Source: Margaritispora aquatica (Eukaryota; Ascomycota; Leotiomycetes; Helotiales; Discinellaceae). Taken from it: DNA of 64,000 nt. Positions within the stretch are counted from its first letter, which is position 1. Each line of letters opens with the position of its first letter. The notes beneath the pieces were generated by a model, which worked only from the letters and a program-made list of their open reading frames with translations, did no database searches and was not told where the DNA came from. Position numbers and translations under genes: made by a program. Below, in pieces: positions 33,336 through 45,231 of this stretch. Location of the stretch: positions 443,927 to 507,926 of the forward strand of contig VJWN01000025.1 in assembly GCA_007644065.1 (NCBI GenBank). Direction: 5' to 3'.

Positions 33336-35440
33336 ATGCCTATGTAAGAAATGCCTTTTGCGCCCTGCTGTGAAACGCATTCAAGAGCTAACCCCCAACT
33401 CCTAGGCTCGCGGATCCCTCGCAGAAATACAAGAGATTCCCTCCTCTCAAGTTGGAAAACAGACAATGGCCCAATAAAACCATTGATAAGCCCCCGCGAT
33501 GGCTCTCGACCGATTTGCGCGATGGAAACCAGAGTTTGGTCGATCCTATGGTATGCTACGCCTCTCCGGGGAAAATCAAGGGCTTTTGTATTCAGAGACT
33601 GATAATTGGATGCACAGGACGGTGAGCAGAAATGGCGATACTTCAAGATGTTAGTTGAGCTTGGATACAAGGAAATCGAGGTCTCTTTCCCCTCGGCATC
33701 GCAAACGGATTTTGATTTCACACGACGTCTCGTCGAGACTCCAGGCGCGGTTCCCGATGATGTCTGGCTTCAGGTTCTCTCGCCGTGCAGAGAAGAATTC
33801 ATCAAGCGCACAGTCGAGTCCCTCCGAGGCACCAAGAAGGCTCTTTTACACATCTACCTCGCCACCAGCCCTTGCTTTCAGCGCATCGTGTTTAACATGA
33901 ACGAGGAGGAGGGATTGGCTTTGGCTGTCAAGTGCACCAAGTACGCTAGATCGATCACAAAGGACGATCCCACGCATTCTGGCACGGAATGGGCATTTGA
34001 GTTCAGTCCAGAGTGTTTCTCGGATTCGAGGCCGGATTATGTGATTCAAGTTTGTGAGGCAGTCAAGGAGGCATGGGGTCCTTCGGTTGAGAACCCTATC
34101 ATTTTCAACCTCCCAGCTACGGTAGAGATGTCAACGCCAAATGTTTACGCCGATCAGATTGAGTATTTCTGCACACATATTAGTGAGCGGGAGAAGATTT
34201 GCGTTTCTCTTCATCCACATAACGATCGTGGATGTGCGGTCGCTGCGGCAGAGTTGGCACAGATGGCTGGAGCTGACCGAGTCGAGGGATGCCTTTTTGG
34301 TAATGGTGAGAGAACTGGAAATGTTGATCTCGTTACCTTGGCTTTGAATCTTTACACACAGGGAATCAACCCAAAAATCGACTTCTCGGATCTCAACAGG
34401 GTCATCGATGTGGTGGAAGTCAGTAATAAGATTCCAGTTCATCCTCGCGCGCCTTATGGTGGCTCCCTTGTTGTGTGTGCCTTCAGTGGCTCACATCAAG
34501 ATGCCATTAAGAAGGGCTTCCAGGTCCGAGAAGTGAATAATCATGACGACAAGAGCGAGTGGGAAATTCCATATCTTCCTTTGGACCCGGCAGATATTGG
34601 ACGTACATACGAAGCCATCATTCGGGTCAACTCCCAAAGTGGAAAAGGTGGAGCTGCCTGGATTATTCTCCGAAATCTTGAGCTTGATCTTCCCCGTGGT
34701 CTTCAAGTTGCTTTCAGTCAGGTAGTACAAAAGCACGCTGACCAGGTTGGTCGCGAGCTCTTGTCAGCTGAAATTCAGGAACTCTTCGAACAGACATACT
34801 TCGTCAAGGAGAACCCAAGATTCAAGTTGATCGACTACACTGTCACCACCGATCGTTCCATGTCACCTGCACCACCTGCACCTGGAAAGACACAAGACAC
34901 CACCAACCTCAAGAGAAAATTCGAGGGTGTGATCTCCGTGGATGGCCATGAGCAGGAGCTTAAGGGTATAGGGAATGGTGTCATTTCAAGTTTAGCTAAT
35001 GCGCTCAAGAGCCTTGGTATTGATCTTGATGTTGCTGATTACAAGGAGCATGCAATCGGTCGTGGCCGGAAGGCAAAAGCTGCAAGTTACATCGAATGTA
35101 CTGCGGCGGGATCAAATGGAAAGGTTTGGGGTGTTGGAATCCACGAGGATGTGGTTCAGAGCTCTTTGATTGCACTTTTGAGTGCTGCCAGTAATGTATG
35201 TTCACTCTTCGTTGCTACCAACCTTACAAGCTGACCTTCATCCAGTTCGTTGGAACCAGACCAAATACACCTCTCCTGCTCAATAAAACTCATGGAAGCA
35301 AGGTGAGCCAAGACTTGGATCTTGAAAGGAAACCGAAAGAAAATGGCGATGCTAGTCTTGCGATACCCGTGCCAGTCAAAGCAGCAATAGTTACACCAGA
35401 TGCAGTGGGCGTTCTCGAAGAAAGAGCGAATGGGGTATAA
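33336..35440 (+). CDS. LEU4: 2-isopropylmalate synthase
   Basis: Four exons, 33336-33343, 33406-33550, 33618-35195 and 35246-35440, encode 641 residues. The first coding exon has only eight bases (ATGCCTAT). Exon 2 supplies the LeuA-type start [12 protein letters not shown] and the substrate motif [12 protein letters not shown]. The metal-binding HPHNDRG and the glycine-rich [15 protein letters not shown] lie in exon 3. These are hallmark DRE-TIM metallolyase residues. The C-terminal 130 residues contain the leucine-binding regulatory domain ([18 protein letters not shown] and [19 protein letters not shown] segments). By family knowledge it condenses acetyl-CoA with 2-oxoisovalerate, the first committed and leucine-feedback-inhibited step of leucine synthesis. 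The protein ends in FVGTRPNTP plus an extension of about 55 less conserved residues. A mitochondrial targeting form through an upstream start was not found. Confidence 0.93.
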
Positions 35441-36242
35441 TATCGTCTCAGGCTATACGGATTTTTTTGAGACTTGTGTTTTCCCGGGGTTACGGGACGG
35501 GCCTTGCTTTGGAGGGGTAGTTTCACTTTCCTATTATGATTTGGCGGCATTATCATGGGTAGGATCATCCAAAAGTGAATTTTTGTATTGTAATAGCATA
35601 TTCTGGCTCGTAGGAATTCGAGAGAAGCGAGTTGAGATAAAGCTCAAATAGTGGAAATAAAAGGCTCCATGTTTTTGTCAATGTGTAAAGTTATTTGAGG
35701 CGATTCGCAGGCCTTTCCAGGTTGGGAAATTGCCAATATCACATGATAAGTCTTGGCAATTTGTCCTGAGCTAGCACGAAATAAGCAGCGGGGAGCGAAA
35801 TGAAAGCAATAGACCAAGAAAGAATTGAATCTTCTTTCAACCTTTTCAAAGATTCACAATAAACCGAATTCTCAGTCGGCCTTAATCTATTTGGCGATTC
35901 TATACTCTCATTCACCTTCTTTCAAGACTATCTCTCTCTAAGTGAAAGAGGTTTCAGTGTACGTACAAACCCCATTCTCTCAGAAGCCTCTTGAAGCCTT
36001 GCCTTGCCTTGCCTTACCTTGGAATAACATCGGAATGGGAATTTCGCTTGAACTGACCCTCCCAAAGAAGACTTCAACAAAACACCAATCCAATACCTTA
36101 CAACCATCCATCCTTGGCCACCACAGTCTCATCTTCAAGAGGCCACACTACAAAACCATAGTGACAAGTCAGATTGTCTCCTTAGACATTACCACTCCTT
36201 CAAATCACAGAATACTCAGCGCTACGGCTGTGAACCGCAGCT
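35441..36242. promoter_or_regulatory. Intergenic region upstream of KAP95
   Basis: About 0.8 kb. It holds the LEU4 3' UTR, then a pyrimidine-rich presumed promoter and leader. A CCTTG pentamer array lies at 35996-36020. No gene is seen. Confidence 0.45.
35996..36020. repeat. CCTTG pentamer array
   Basis: Four to five CCTTG units in tandem in the presumed leader of the importin gene. Confidence 0.75.
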
Positions 36243-39225
36243 ATGGATGTCAATCAAGTTTTGCTTAATACCTTTGCGGCAGGTATGTTCTTGCTTCCCA
36301 AGGCTCTGCGGTGGTCATAGGGGTATATGCTCACATTATATAGATGCCAGTGTTCGAGGACTCGCAGAACAGCAACTCACACAAGCTGCTGAGGCCAACT
36401 TTGTGCGTTACCCCTTCCTTGACCGCATTTCCAGGTCCCGCGCATAGATCGTCTGCTAACCACCACTGTACAGTCTGGATACCTCATCACACTCGTACAG
36501 GAACTCGCAAATGAGGAGGCCCAAGGACCCGTCCGACAGGCAGCCGGTATTGCACTGAAGAACGCCTTTACTGCACGCGAATATGCACGATTAGCAGATC
36601 TGCAGCAGAAATGGATAGCTCAAGATCCAGATACGAAGAAGCGTGTGAAGGATCTTACACTGCAAGCTTTGGCTTCGAGCAGTACACAAGCAGGTGCTGC
36701 AGCCGCACAGGTCGTGTCATCCATAGCAGCCATCGAACTGCCACGCGATCAATGGCCGGAGTTGATGCCAAGTTTGGTGCGAAACGTTGGCGAGGGTGGC
36801 GACCACTTGAAGCAAGCATCTTTGACAACAATCGGATTTATCTGTGAGAGTCAAGAGGCAGACCTGCGAGCTAGCTTGGTACAACACTCCAACGCTATCT
36901 TGACAGCTGTCGTCCAGGGTGCCCGCAAGGAGGAGACTAACGCTGAGGTCCGTCTGGCTGCTATATATGCCCTTGGTGACTCCTTGGAGTTTGTGGATAG
37001 CAACTTCAAGAACGAAGGCGAGCGGAATTACATCATGCAGGTTATTTGCGAAGCCACACAAGCACCGGACACCCGGATACAACAGGGTGCATTCGGATGT
37101 TTGAACAGGATTATGAGTCTTCACTATGACCTTATGCGTTTTTACATGGAGAAGGCTCTGTTCGGGCTGACTATCATGGGTATGAAGAGCGATGAGGAGG
37201 ATGTTGCAAAGCTTGCTGTTGAATTCTGGAGCACAGTCTGTGAGGAAGAAATTGCAATTGAAGATGATCTACAGGTATGCATTACGAACTCTAGTTTCTG
37301 GCATTTCTTGCTAACATTGTGTCAGGTTGAGGGTGTCGATCAAACACGGGAGAGCTTCCACTTTGCAAATGTTGCTACTGGCGAGGTTGTCCCAGTCCTT
37401 CTTCAACTGCTGACCAAGCAGGATGAGGATGCGGGCGATGATGAGTACAATATTTCACGTGCTGCTTACCAGTGCTTGCAACTTTACGCACAAGCCGTCA
37501 CCGACTCTGTGATTGCTCCTGTTTTGGCATTCGTCGAAGGTAACTTGCGTCATGAAGACTGGCACCACAGAGATGCTGCAGTCTCGGCTTTTGGTGCTGT
37601 TATGGGGGGTCCTGATGAGGCGACCATATCACCTATTGTCAAGCAGGCTCTTCCAGTCATTATCAACATGATGGCTGATCCAGTGATTCATGTTAAGGAC
37701 TCAACAGCGTATGCTCTGGGACGCATCACTGAGGCTTGCCCTGATGCTATTGACCCAGTCGTTCACTTGCCTGTTTTGATTAAGTCTCTCTTTGAGGGTC
37801 TTTTCAGCAGCCCCAAGATGGCAGGATCTTGCTGTTGGGCGTTGATGAATCTTGCTGAGAGATTTGCTGGTGACATTGGCTGCCGTGAGAATCCTCTCAC
37901 TCCCCACTTCGATGAGAGCATTAGCCGTCTCCTCCAAGTTACCGAGCGCCAAGATGCGGATAACCAATTGCGAACTGCCGCTTACGAAGTCTTGAACATC
38001 TTTGTTCAGAACGCAGCAAATGATAGCTTGCCTTCAGTTGGCAGCCTGTCAAATATCATTCTCAAACGTCTCGAGGAGACCATTCCTCTTCAGAGCCAGG
38101 TTGTCAGCGTTGAGGATAAGATCACACTTGAGGAAATGCAAACTAGCTTGTGCACTGTCTTGCTCGCCATCATTCAACGTCTTGAGAAGGAAATCCAGCC
38201 ACAAGCTGATCAGATTATGGGTGTTCTTCTACAGATCCTTCAAAATGCTGGAGCCAAGTCCAGCGTTCCTGATGCTGTCTTTGCTACTGTTAGCAGCTTG
38301 GCTAACGCACTTGAAGAGGGGTTTGCCGCCTACATGGAGGCTTTCTCTCCGTTCCTATACAATGCCCTTGGAAATCAGGAGGAGCCAGCACTTTGCTCAA
38401 TGGCCATTGGTCTTGTTAGCGATATCACCCGCTCGATGGGTCCTCAATGCCAGCCATACTGCGATACATTTATGAACTATTTATTGAACAATTTGAGGGT
38501 AAGTCCACCATTCTTCTATGCATATTTGATTCTCCCTTTGGTCCATTGACAGCCTAGGCGTTTCATTTCGTTTTGTCCAATAGCTACGACTGGTCTAGAA
38601 ATGCTCCTCGTTTGAAATCATACTCACATGTGGAACAGAGCACGGCACTTGCCAACCAATTTAAGCCTGCAATCCTTCAGTGCTTTGGCGACATTGCCGG
38701 CGCTATTGGCGGTCACTTCGAGACTTATCTTTCTGTTGTTGCTCAAGTGCTTCAACAGGCTGCCAATGTCCAAGCAAGCCCGGATGGATCATACGAGATG
38801 TTCGAGTATGTGATCTCTCTTCGTGAGGGTATCATGGATGCTTGGGGCGGTATCATCGGTGCCATGAGACTTGGTGGAAAGAGTAAGTTATATCTGATCT
38901 TGAAATTTAACTTTATTGACATCTTGTAGCCGAACTCCTCCAACCATACGTCGAGTCTGTCTTCACACTTCTTAACATTGTGTGGTTGGACGCAAACCGA
39001 AGCGAAGCTCTCATGCGATCAGCCATGGGTGTCATCGGTGACCTTGCCGAGGCCTTCCCCCATGGTGAATTCTCTGGATATTACCGTGCTGAGTGGCTCA
39101 GTGCCATGATTAAGGATACTCGCCAAACCCGCGACTACCAAAGCCGTACCCTTGAAACTGCCAAATGGGCTCGTGAGCAAGTTAAGCGACAAATTGGCGG
39201 TAGCCAGGGTGTTCTTCAATCCTGA
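36243..39225 (+). CDS. KAP95: Importin subunit beta-1 (karyopherin beta)
   Basis: Six exons, 36243-36282, 36344-36402, 36474-37274, 37326-38498, 38639-38882 and 38930-39225, encode 870 residues, the normal length. The start MDVNQVLLNTFAADASVRGL is the importin-beta N-terminal domain that binds RanGTP. HEAT repeats run throughout, with recognisable RQAAGIALKNAFTAR, AYALGRITEACPDAIDP and CFGDIAGAIGGHFETYL. By family knowledge it carries importin-alpha and cargo through the nuclear pore and releases them on RanGTP. The GTATGC intron at 37275-37324/5 is 51 bp and open in frame, so retention would add 17 residues. The 140-bp intron at 38499-38638 contains another possible acceptor near 38582, but the distal one restores the conserved LLNNLRSTALANQFKPA. 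It functions with the RCC1-type gene near 46 kb, though they are 6 kb apart. Confidence 0.95.
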
Positions 39226-40742
39226 TTGAACGTCTGATCATCTGACTGGCCAAGATTTGTTATTTATCGACCCAAGGGCTGAGTAGGATTATATCATAGA
39301 CCTCAGCGGGCCCTTGGGCATATTTTTAGATCTTGGTGACGCGCTATTTCGACTATCTCATTTACGACAGGTCTGAAGGAGGGGTCTTGTCCTCGCTCGA
39401 CCAATACGGCGTTCTTTGTTTCTTCCAGCGAATCATCATCATAATCTGCAACAACTTGCTTGTACCCTCGAATCGATAGAAACCCCTCGGATTCTGGCGA
39501 AGTCGACCCGAATCAACACGAAGAGTTTCGATCTCGAGAAGGATATGTTTTGCCCATCACAGCACTACCTTGTCCCGGCACAGCACGCCCCGTTCAGCAC
39601 TGCACACACACGACACAACACGAATTACACATGTATAAAAGCCCCTTTATCGCGCCATTACACAAATACCCGACATGTTTCATTTCACGATTCGAAGACT
39701 GGGGCGGTTGGGGCTCAAACGGGCACAGGCATCGGAAACAGGCAAGGACTGCTTTCCAGAGATTATGATTAGAAGAACGACGACTGAAGGAAAGAAGATA
39801 TACCCATGTCACCGAAGAAATCATGTAATCCCATCCCATTGATGGACTGGGAAATCAGCTTTATGTATGCGGACCTTTGAACGACCGACTGGGTCCTGAG
39901 GCTTCCGCTGGTGAATGGGTGATAGGTTGCGACGGAGGAAGACGTGAAGGTTAGGGCTAGAGTCAAGATGATTCGAGGCTGCCTAGGTGGAGGAAGTGCA
40001 TGTGAGGAGGATCAGTCTGTTGCTGTTTGGGTACATCAAGTGAGTGCCTTTTTGACGGGGACTGTTCTCTCTCTCGATTAGGGGAGTATTGGGGATATTT
40101 GATGGCGGATGTGGATAAGTTGATAAAGTGGAAGTCGATGGAGATGAAGATTCTTCGCGATGAGATAAGATGAATGAATTGCAAATCCCCCCCTTACTAC
40201 AGTATTATTCTTGTTGATGATGTGATTGTGATATCGAGAGGCCCTTATTTGCTTTAACGGTGGAAGGTGGAAGGTTATTAGTGGTTGGAATTCGTGTGAG
40301 ATGTTGTCTTCTAGGCTTAGTGTTCGCGTTCGCGTTCACGTTCATATGGGTACAGTCTACATGCATTAGGTACGTAGTGAAAGGAATTGAAATTAGTGCC
40401 TGCAGCTTAGTCACTTAAAAAGGTGGCTATGTGTGCGGTGTGGCTTACGCACTTGTCATGTGTCTATCTAGGCAAGCGAACGAGAAAATAAGGTAGATAG
40501 CTAAACACCCGCTGGCCATCGAACAAGTACGTATCACAAGATAAGCGAGAGGTTGTCTAACTATTTTATGGTCTAACACAAGAAGTTTATCCTCTCTCAC
40601 AAATGCAGACAGCCAGGCTACAGATCCAACGTCACTGAATTCCTTCTCCTTCTTCTCCTCCTTCTCTCACCCATCCGCACAAATGTCCACAAGATAGCTC
40701 TTTCCCACTTCCCAAGCCCCACTTTAGCCTTCACATAAATAT
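39226..40742. other. Convergent intergenic region KAP95 / methyltransferase
   Basis: About 1.5 kb. No supported gene lies on either strand. The two 3' UTRs account for part of it. The 39410-39770 stretch has open frames in two phases, but with no consistent protein features. Confidence 0.45.
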
Positions 40743-41902
40743 TCAAGCCTTCACACCCCTCGCCATGAAAACACTGCGTCTAAGCACCTCGCCCTCACCC
40801 TCCCTCTCACCCTCCTCAAACCCATCCACGCCCTCCTCTCCGTTCCCCTTCGAGGTGAATACGATCCCCTTCCCCACCGTCACGTAGTCGAAGCCCTCCC
40901 CTACGCCCGCGGCCTCGAACATGCTCTTGATTTGCGCCTCGGAGAAGCCATGGTGCGTTACCGTGTGCGCTGCTGCGTGTGGCTTCTCTGCTTTCTCGCC
41001 GTGGTTATGGCCGTGAGAATGCCCATGTCCATGTCCATGACCATGATCATGAGAATGACCGTGACCGTGGGAATGACCCTCACCACCATGCCCACCAACA
41101 CCACCATGCGGCAAGAAATCAATGACGACCAGCACGCCTCCCTTCTTCAGTCTCGCAGCCAACCGTCTCGCGGCCAACGCCGGATCATCGAAATGATGGA
41201 ACCCGAGCCCCACGACCACGATGTCGAAGTCGTAGAACTCCGGTCCGGACAGGTGCGCGGGCGATTCCTCGGTCGACACGTCGATCAGGTTCCCGACTAC
41301 GGCGTGCATTTCGGACGTAGGGATCCCTTGGTTCGAGGCTGCTGTGTTGTAGGCGGATGCCATGCCGGGCGTGAGGTCGATGCCGATGGTTTGCGTGACG
41401 GAGGAGGCGAGTGCCTAGTGGGGAGGAGTCTTGTCAGCATGGGAGCAAGAGATGTTGAGCTGATCTTCTTGGAACAGATTGAAAGCAGAGAGAGGATAAG
41501 GCAGTTGTGTGGTAGAATGGACGAGATGGCGACTTACACGTGATACCAATCCAGTCCCACAGGCATAATCCAGCAATCGCACGACCTTCTTTGGTTTGGA
41601 AGAAGACTCCTGCTCGTTCTCCTCATCCTCATCAACCCAATCAACACCGATCCAATCCTTGCGAGCTTGGATCTCCTCCATGATCTGCTGAATGGTCTTG
41701 GAGAACTTGGAGTCGTACGTCTTGGACGCCTCACTAGTGAGTGTTAGTAAAACTCGCGATATTGAACGATCATTGATGTTATAGCTTCATCCAAATTATC
41801 CGCATTAAGTTGAAGCGAAACGAAAGAGTGTGGGCTAGGTGCAGGTAGTAAAAGACTAACTTACTTCCAATGCTCCAAGTTCTTTGCGGTATTGAACGAC
41901 AT
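40743..41902 (-). CDS. Class I SAM-dependent methyltransferase with a His-rich insertion
   Basis: Three exons, 41902-41865, 41733-41538 and 41414-40743, encode 301 residues. Start MSFNTAKNLEHW. Motif I is LLDYACGTG (about residues 66-74). Motif II-like acid follows at TIGIDLTPGM. The post-motif strand FDIVVVGLGFHHFDD and the KKGGVLVVIDFLPHGG turn fit the Rossmann fold. Between that strand and the last helix (GFSEAQIKSMFEAAGV) lies an insertion of about 35 residues, very rich in Gly-His and Asp-His. By inference it could bind Ni, Zn or Cu, as in other His-rich loops, but nothing proves this. Its substrate is unknown. Similar fungal proteins without the insertion are called UbiE/COQ5-like or methyltransferase type 11. 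The two introns are 131 and 123 bp. Confidence 0.85.
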
Positions 41903-42424
41903 GGTGGCGGGTGACGATGTTCTTTTATTTCCTATGGCGAGAAAAATAGCTATAGCAATAATAACGATGGAAGTTGGAAATATTCGGTTCATGAAAGTGT
42001 TATGGTTTGGATTGCAAAGAGGGAAGCGGTCGTTGTATTTAGGTCTCGACAAAATCTCGCTTGCGGCGACTTTTGACAGTGACAGCGGCCCCTTTCCACC
42101 TGGGGCCAATCGCTTGGGCCCACTTTATCCATCGAGTCTCCAGAAGTGTCCGAGGAGTGCAGCCTTCGCTCACTTTGCGGATACTAATCTACTAAAGGAG
42201 ACATAATGTGAGTCAGAGGATAGATTCACAGATCATGGCATCATCTTAGGATATCAATTGTAAACTTGTGATTTTTTGTTCATTCGCGGGAAATAGCTAG
42301 CCCAACTATCTCTGTGCTTCATCATGCTACGCCATCCAGACGGGGTTTTGGCTCACACGTCCTCCAACCTTGGAACCGAGGACGCCTCTATGCATTTCAG
42401 GTCACATCATCATAATCTATCCAC
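41903..42424. promoter_or_regulatory. Promoter region of the methyltransferase and 3' UTR of UBP6
   Basis: Both flanking genes are on the minus strand. These 522 bp therefore serve as upstream sequence of the methyltransferase and downstream sequence of UBP6. Nothing specific can be assigned. Confidence 0.4.
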
Positions 42425-44207
42425 TCACTCCTCATCAATGCCCTCAGCATTTGGAAGAGGAATGGCACGGTAAAGCAGAATCAGAGCCGAGTGCGACTCT
42501 CCACCACCAGCCAAGGAAGGAATCTTATCAGCATCTACCTCAGACACCTTGTCATCGTTGAACCACCACCACTTGCCATCTTCTGGTCCTCGCTTGCCAG
42601 TCTTTGCATCCAGAGGTCCTTGCTTCTTGACATACGAGGTATAGTGACCACTGTCAGCACTTGCACCTTGATGGGTAACAATACCACGAAGCTCGTACAG
42701 ACCAGACTTGTTTGATCCCTCATCGGCCAACAAATCGGGGTTGATCATCTTGTACAGTTCCTTTTTTCCCTCCAACACTGCTGCTGCACGCTCTGCATCG
42801 ATTTGATCGTCTGTCTTGTAAACCACATCCTCCATGACAGTATCTCCGTCACCAGATGGGCCGTCCTTCTTTTTCTCATCTTTTTTCTTCTCGTCTTTGC
42901 CCATGGATTCCGAGACAGAGTCAGTGATGCCAGCCTTCTCGTCAGCGACTTGCTTATCGTGGATACGCTTTTGACGCTTGCGAGCCCTCTCGACATCTTC
43001 CTCGTCCTTTCGAACTTCACGAACCTTATCACGAACTGGAATTAACATCTTCTTGAGGTCATCGGTGCAGAATTCGACAACGTCAAGCTCGTCCGGGAAA
43101 GTGACCTTGCGCATAATCTTGGCTTTCTTCTGAGCTTCACGCTTCCAAAAGAAGCGGACGAAGTGAACGGTAAGGTACTTTGGCAGCCGTGCAATCTTGG
43201 ATTTCTTGGTGTAAACTGCGTCGCGACCAAGTACTTCTGAGTTTTTCTCCAACTTCTCTTCCAATCCAGCCAGAATGCCGTCCCTCAAGTGATTCGTTGT
43301 GCCGCTGATGTGGCAATCAAGCTTCAGAAAGGTATCACCTCCAACAACTGGCGTCTCGCCACCATCTCTGGCAGCTTGTTCGTCGCATTCTGTGCTAGTT
43401 GTGAACAAGCCAGAAAGATACTTATCGACAAACGCAACATCGGAACCAGTCGAGCTTTTCACTTTCAAGCTTAGACGCAATTGTGAAACGATTTGTGACC
43501 AAGCTTCTTCCGCATCCTGTTGAGCAAAGCCATTTCCATGCTTAGACTTCTCCGCAAACTGAGGGAACTTGGTTCTGAGTGAGCTCAAAAAGGCCATAGG
43601 TGGAATGCCCTCCTGAGTAGCACCCATTTGCTGATACAAATCTCTCAAATTAGACGTCAGATCGCCCGAGGCACCTCCGCTTATACCAAACATACTCAGA
43701 TCTCTAAGTCCACCCGTAGAAGGTGCCGCTGTGTATTTGACCAACTCTTGCTGCAGTTCTGGAACTGCCCGTAGTGTCTGGAGCGTAGAGTTGAGATAGC
43801 ATGTGTTTCCCAAGTTCTGCAGACCCGCGGGTGTAGCTCCAACTTGCTGGGCTGCCTCAGCTTCGGTCATGTCCTCAACAAACTTGATGGCCTCCTTTGG
43901 TCGTCCGAGATCGTTTCCATCTGGTTTAGAAGCCGTGCCCATCATCATAAATGTCTGTCCTGGCTTTGCCCCGAGCTTCGAGAGGTCGGTATCATCCTTG
44001 AGCTGGCCACCCTTGACCAGAATCTTCTGTCTTTCTGGCTCGACACCAGTTAGAGAGTAGAGCTGGAATTTGAAGACTTCGCCGGTCGAAGTTGGGTCGA
44101 GGTCAACATTGTACTTCTTGCCCGAGTGCTTAACGATGACTTAGGAAACCAGTTAGCAATTTATAGAGTGAGTATGGAGCTCCAAATATACCTGGAATTG
44201 TTGCCAT
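42425..44207 (-). CDS. UBP6: Ubiquitin carboxyl-terminal hydrolase 6 (proteasome-associated, USP14/Ubp6 type)
   Basis: Exons 44207-44192 and 44139-42425 encode 576 residues. An N-terminal ubiquitin-like domain (residues 1-75, from MATIPVIVKHSGKKYNVDLD to GAKPGQTFMMMG) precedes the USP fold. The Cys box is GLQNLGNTCYLNSTLQ, with nucleophile C119. The His box is ASADSGHYTSYVKK, with H504, and the downstream KWWWFNDDKVSEVD supplies the Asp/Asn. By family knowledge it binds Rpn1 on the 19S cap, recycles ubiquitin from substrates and tunes proteasome activity. A Lys/Glu-rich insertion (KDEKKKDEKKKDG, about residues 410-425) interrupts the USP domain and is probably disordered. The first exon is 16 bases. 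Its start is 312 bp from the divergent ARPC4 start. Confidence 0.94.
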
Positions 44208-44519
44208 GGTGGCGGGGTCAGGGCGGTGGACCACAGATACTTCCTGTGAAGACGAGTTCTTTATTTCGGTGTGATTTTGAGAGTCGAAGTAATTGAAACT
44301 TTCCGTCCTGATGTTTCCACCTCGTAGTAAAATCCTTCTAGAGAAAGTTGCTGGAAGAAAGTGAAGGCACAGAATCCCCCAATGTGTAAATACAAACGCA
44401 AGGCTGGATGACTAAGCGGGTACGTAGCGCAGCCTGCCTGCATTCACCCCACCAAGCAACGACACAGCTCCGCATAGGCCAGCAGCTGTTGGAGATTCTT
44501 ACGATCTGGCCCTCTCACC
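44208..44519. promoter_or_regulatory. Short bidirectional promoter, UBP6 / ARPC4
   Basis: Only 312 bp separate two outward-facing start codons, so both promoters must lie here or overlap. I see no clear TATA box. A weakly CT-rich patch lies just before the ARPC4 start. Confidence 0.55.
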
Positions 44520-45231
44520 ATGGTAATTAAGCTCCAGATCGCCTAGCTACAGGTTTCCTAACTAATGCCCGAGTAGTCTCAATCATTGCGACCCTACCTG
44601 CAATGCGTGCGCTCTTCCCTAACCTCCGCCCTCTGCCTCTCCAACTTCGCGTCCCAGACCTCGGAGAGACACAATGTCCCTGAGATTGAGGCGCAAACAT
44701 CGCCTGAAGTCCTGCTGAACCATTTGACTGTTGCCCGTAACGAGAACGAGCGAGTCCTGATCGAGCCGAGCATAAACAGTGTGCGCATAAGCATCAAGAT
44801 CAAGCAGGCAGATGAGATTGAGCATATCCTGGTTCACAAGTTCACAAGGTTTCTGACGCAGAGAGCGGAGGCTTTCTTCATTTTGCGGAGAAAACCGGTC
44901 AAGGTTGGTTTGTGGTTTCTAGAGGGGAGAGAAGTACTGATTTTGATAGGGATATGATATTTCGTTCCTGATCACCAATTTCCACACGGAGGAGATGCTG
45001 AAGCATAAGCTGGTGGACTTTATCATTCAATTTATGGAGGAGGTAGACAAGGAGATCTCTGAGATGAAGCTGTTTGTACGTTTGGAGAAATCCTCGGTTG
45101 TTCATTGAGTGCTAACGGTTACAGTTGAATGCGCGAGCAAGATTCGTCGCCGAGTCCTTTTTGACACCTGTGAGTTATACCTCTTATTATTTCATTGCAT
45201 ATGAGGCTAAATATCTCTTCAGTTCGATTAA
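44520..45231 (+). CDS. ARPC4: Actin-related protein 2/3 complex subunit 4
   Basis: Five exons: 44520-44522, 44577-44903, 44950-45075, 45125-45169 and 45223-45231. The total is 169 residues, the family length. The first coding exon is the ATG alone. The second begins [62 protein letters not shown] and EISEMKLF are close to the human protein. By family knowledge ARPC4 and ARPC2 form the structural core of the Arp2/3 complex, which starts branched actin filaments at endocytic patches and hyphal tips. The last coding exon is only nine bases (Phe-Asp-stop). All four introns are 46-54 bp with good GT-AG ends. The 5' structure was inferred because without the ATG exon no upstream methionine is in frame. 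Confidence 0.93.

Noticed and set aside
29678..35440. A metabolic gene cluster around the ferric reductase and LEU4
   Set aside because: No transporter, ferroxidase, NRPS/PKS or cluster regulator lies nearby. The genes are separated by long repeats and serve unrelated pathways.
40932..41543. Plus-strand frame of 203 codons opposite the methyltransferase
   Set aside because: It arises from the GGN-CAY repeat and GC-rich codons of the real gene on the other strand.
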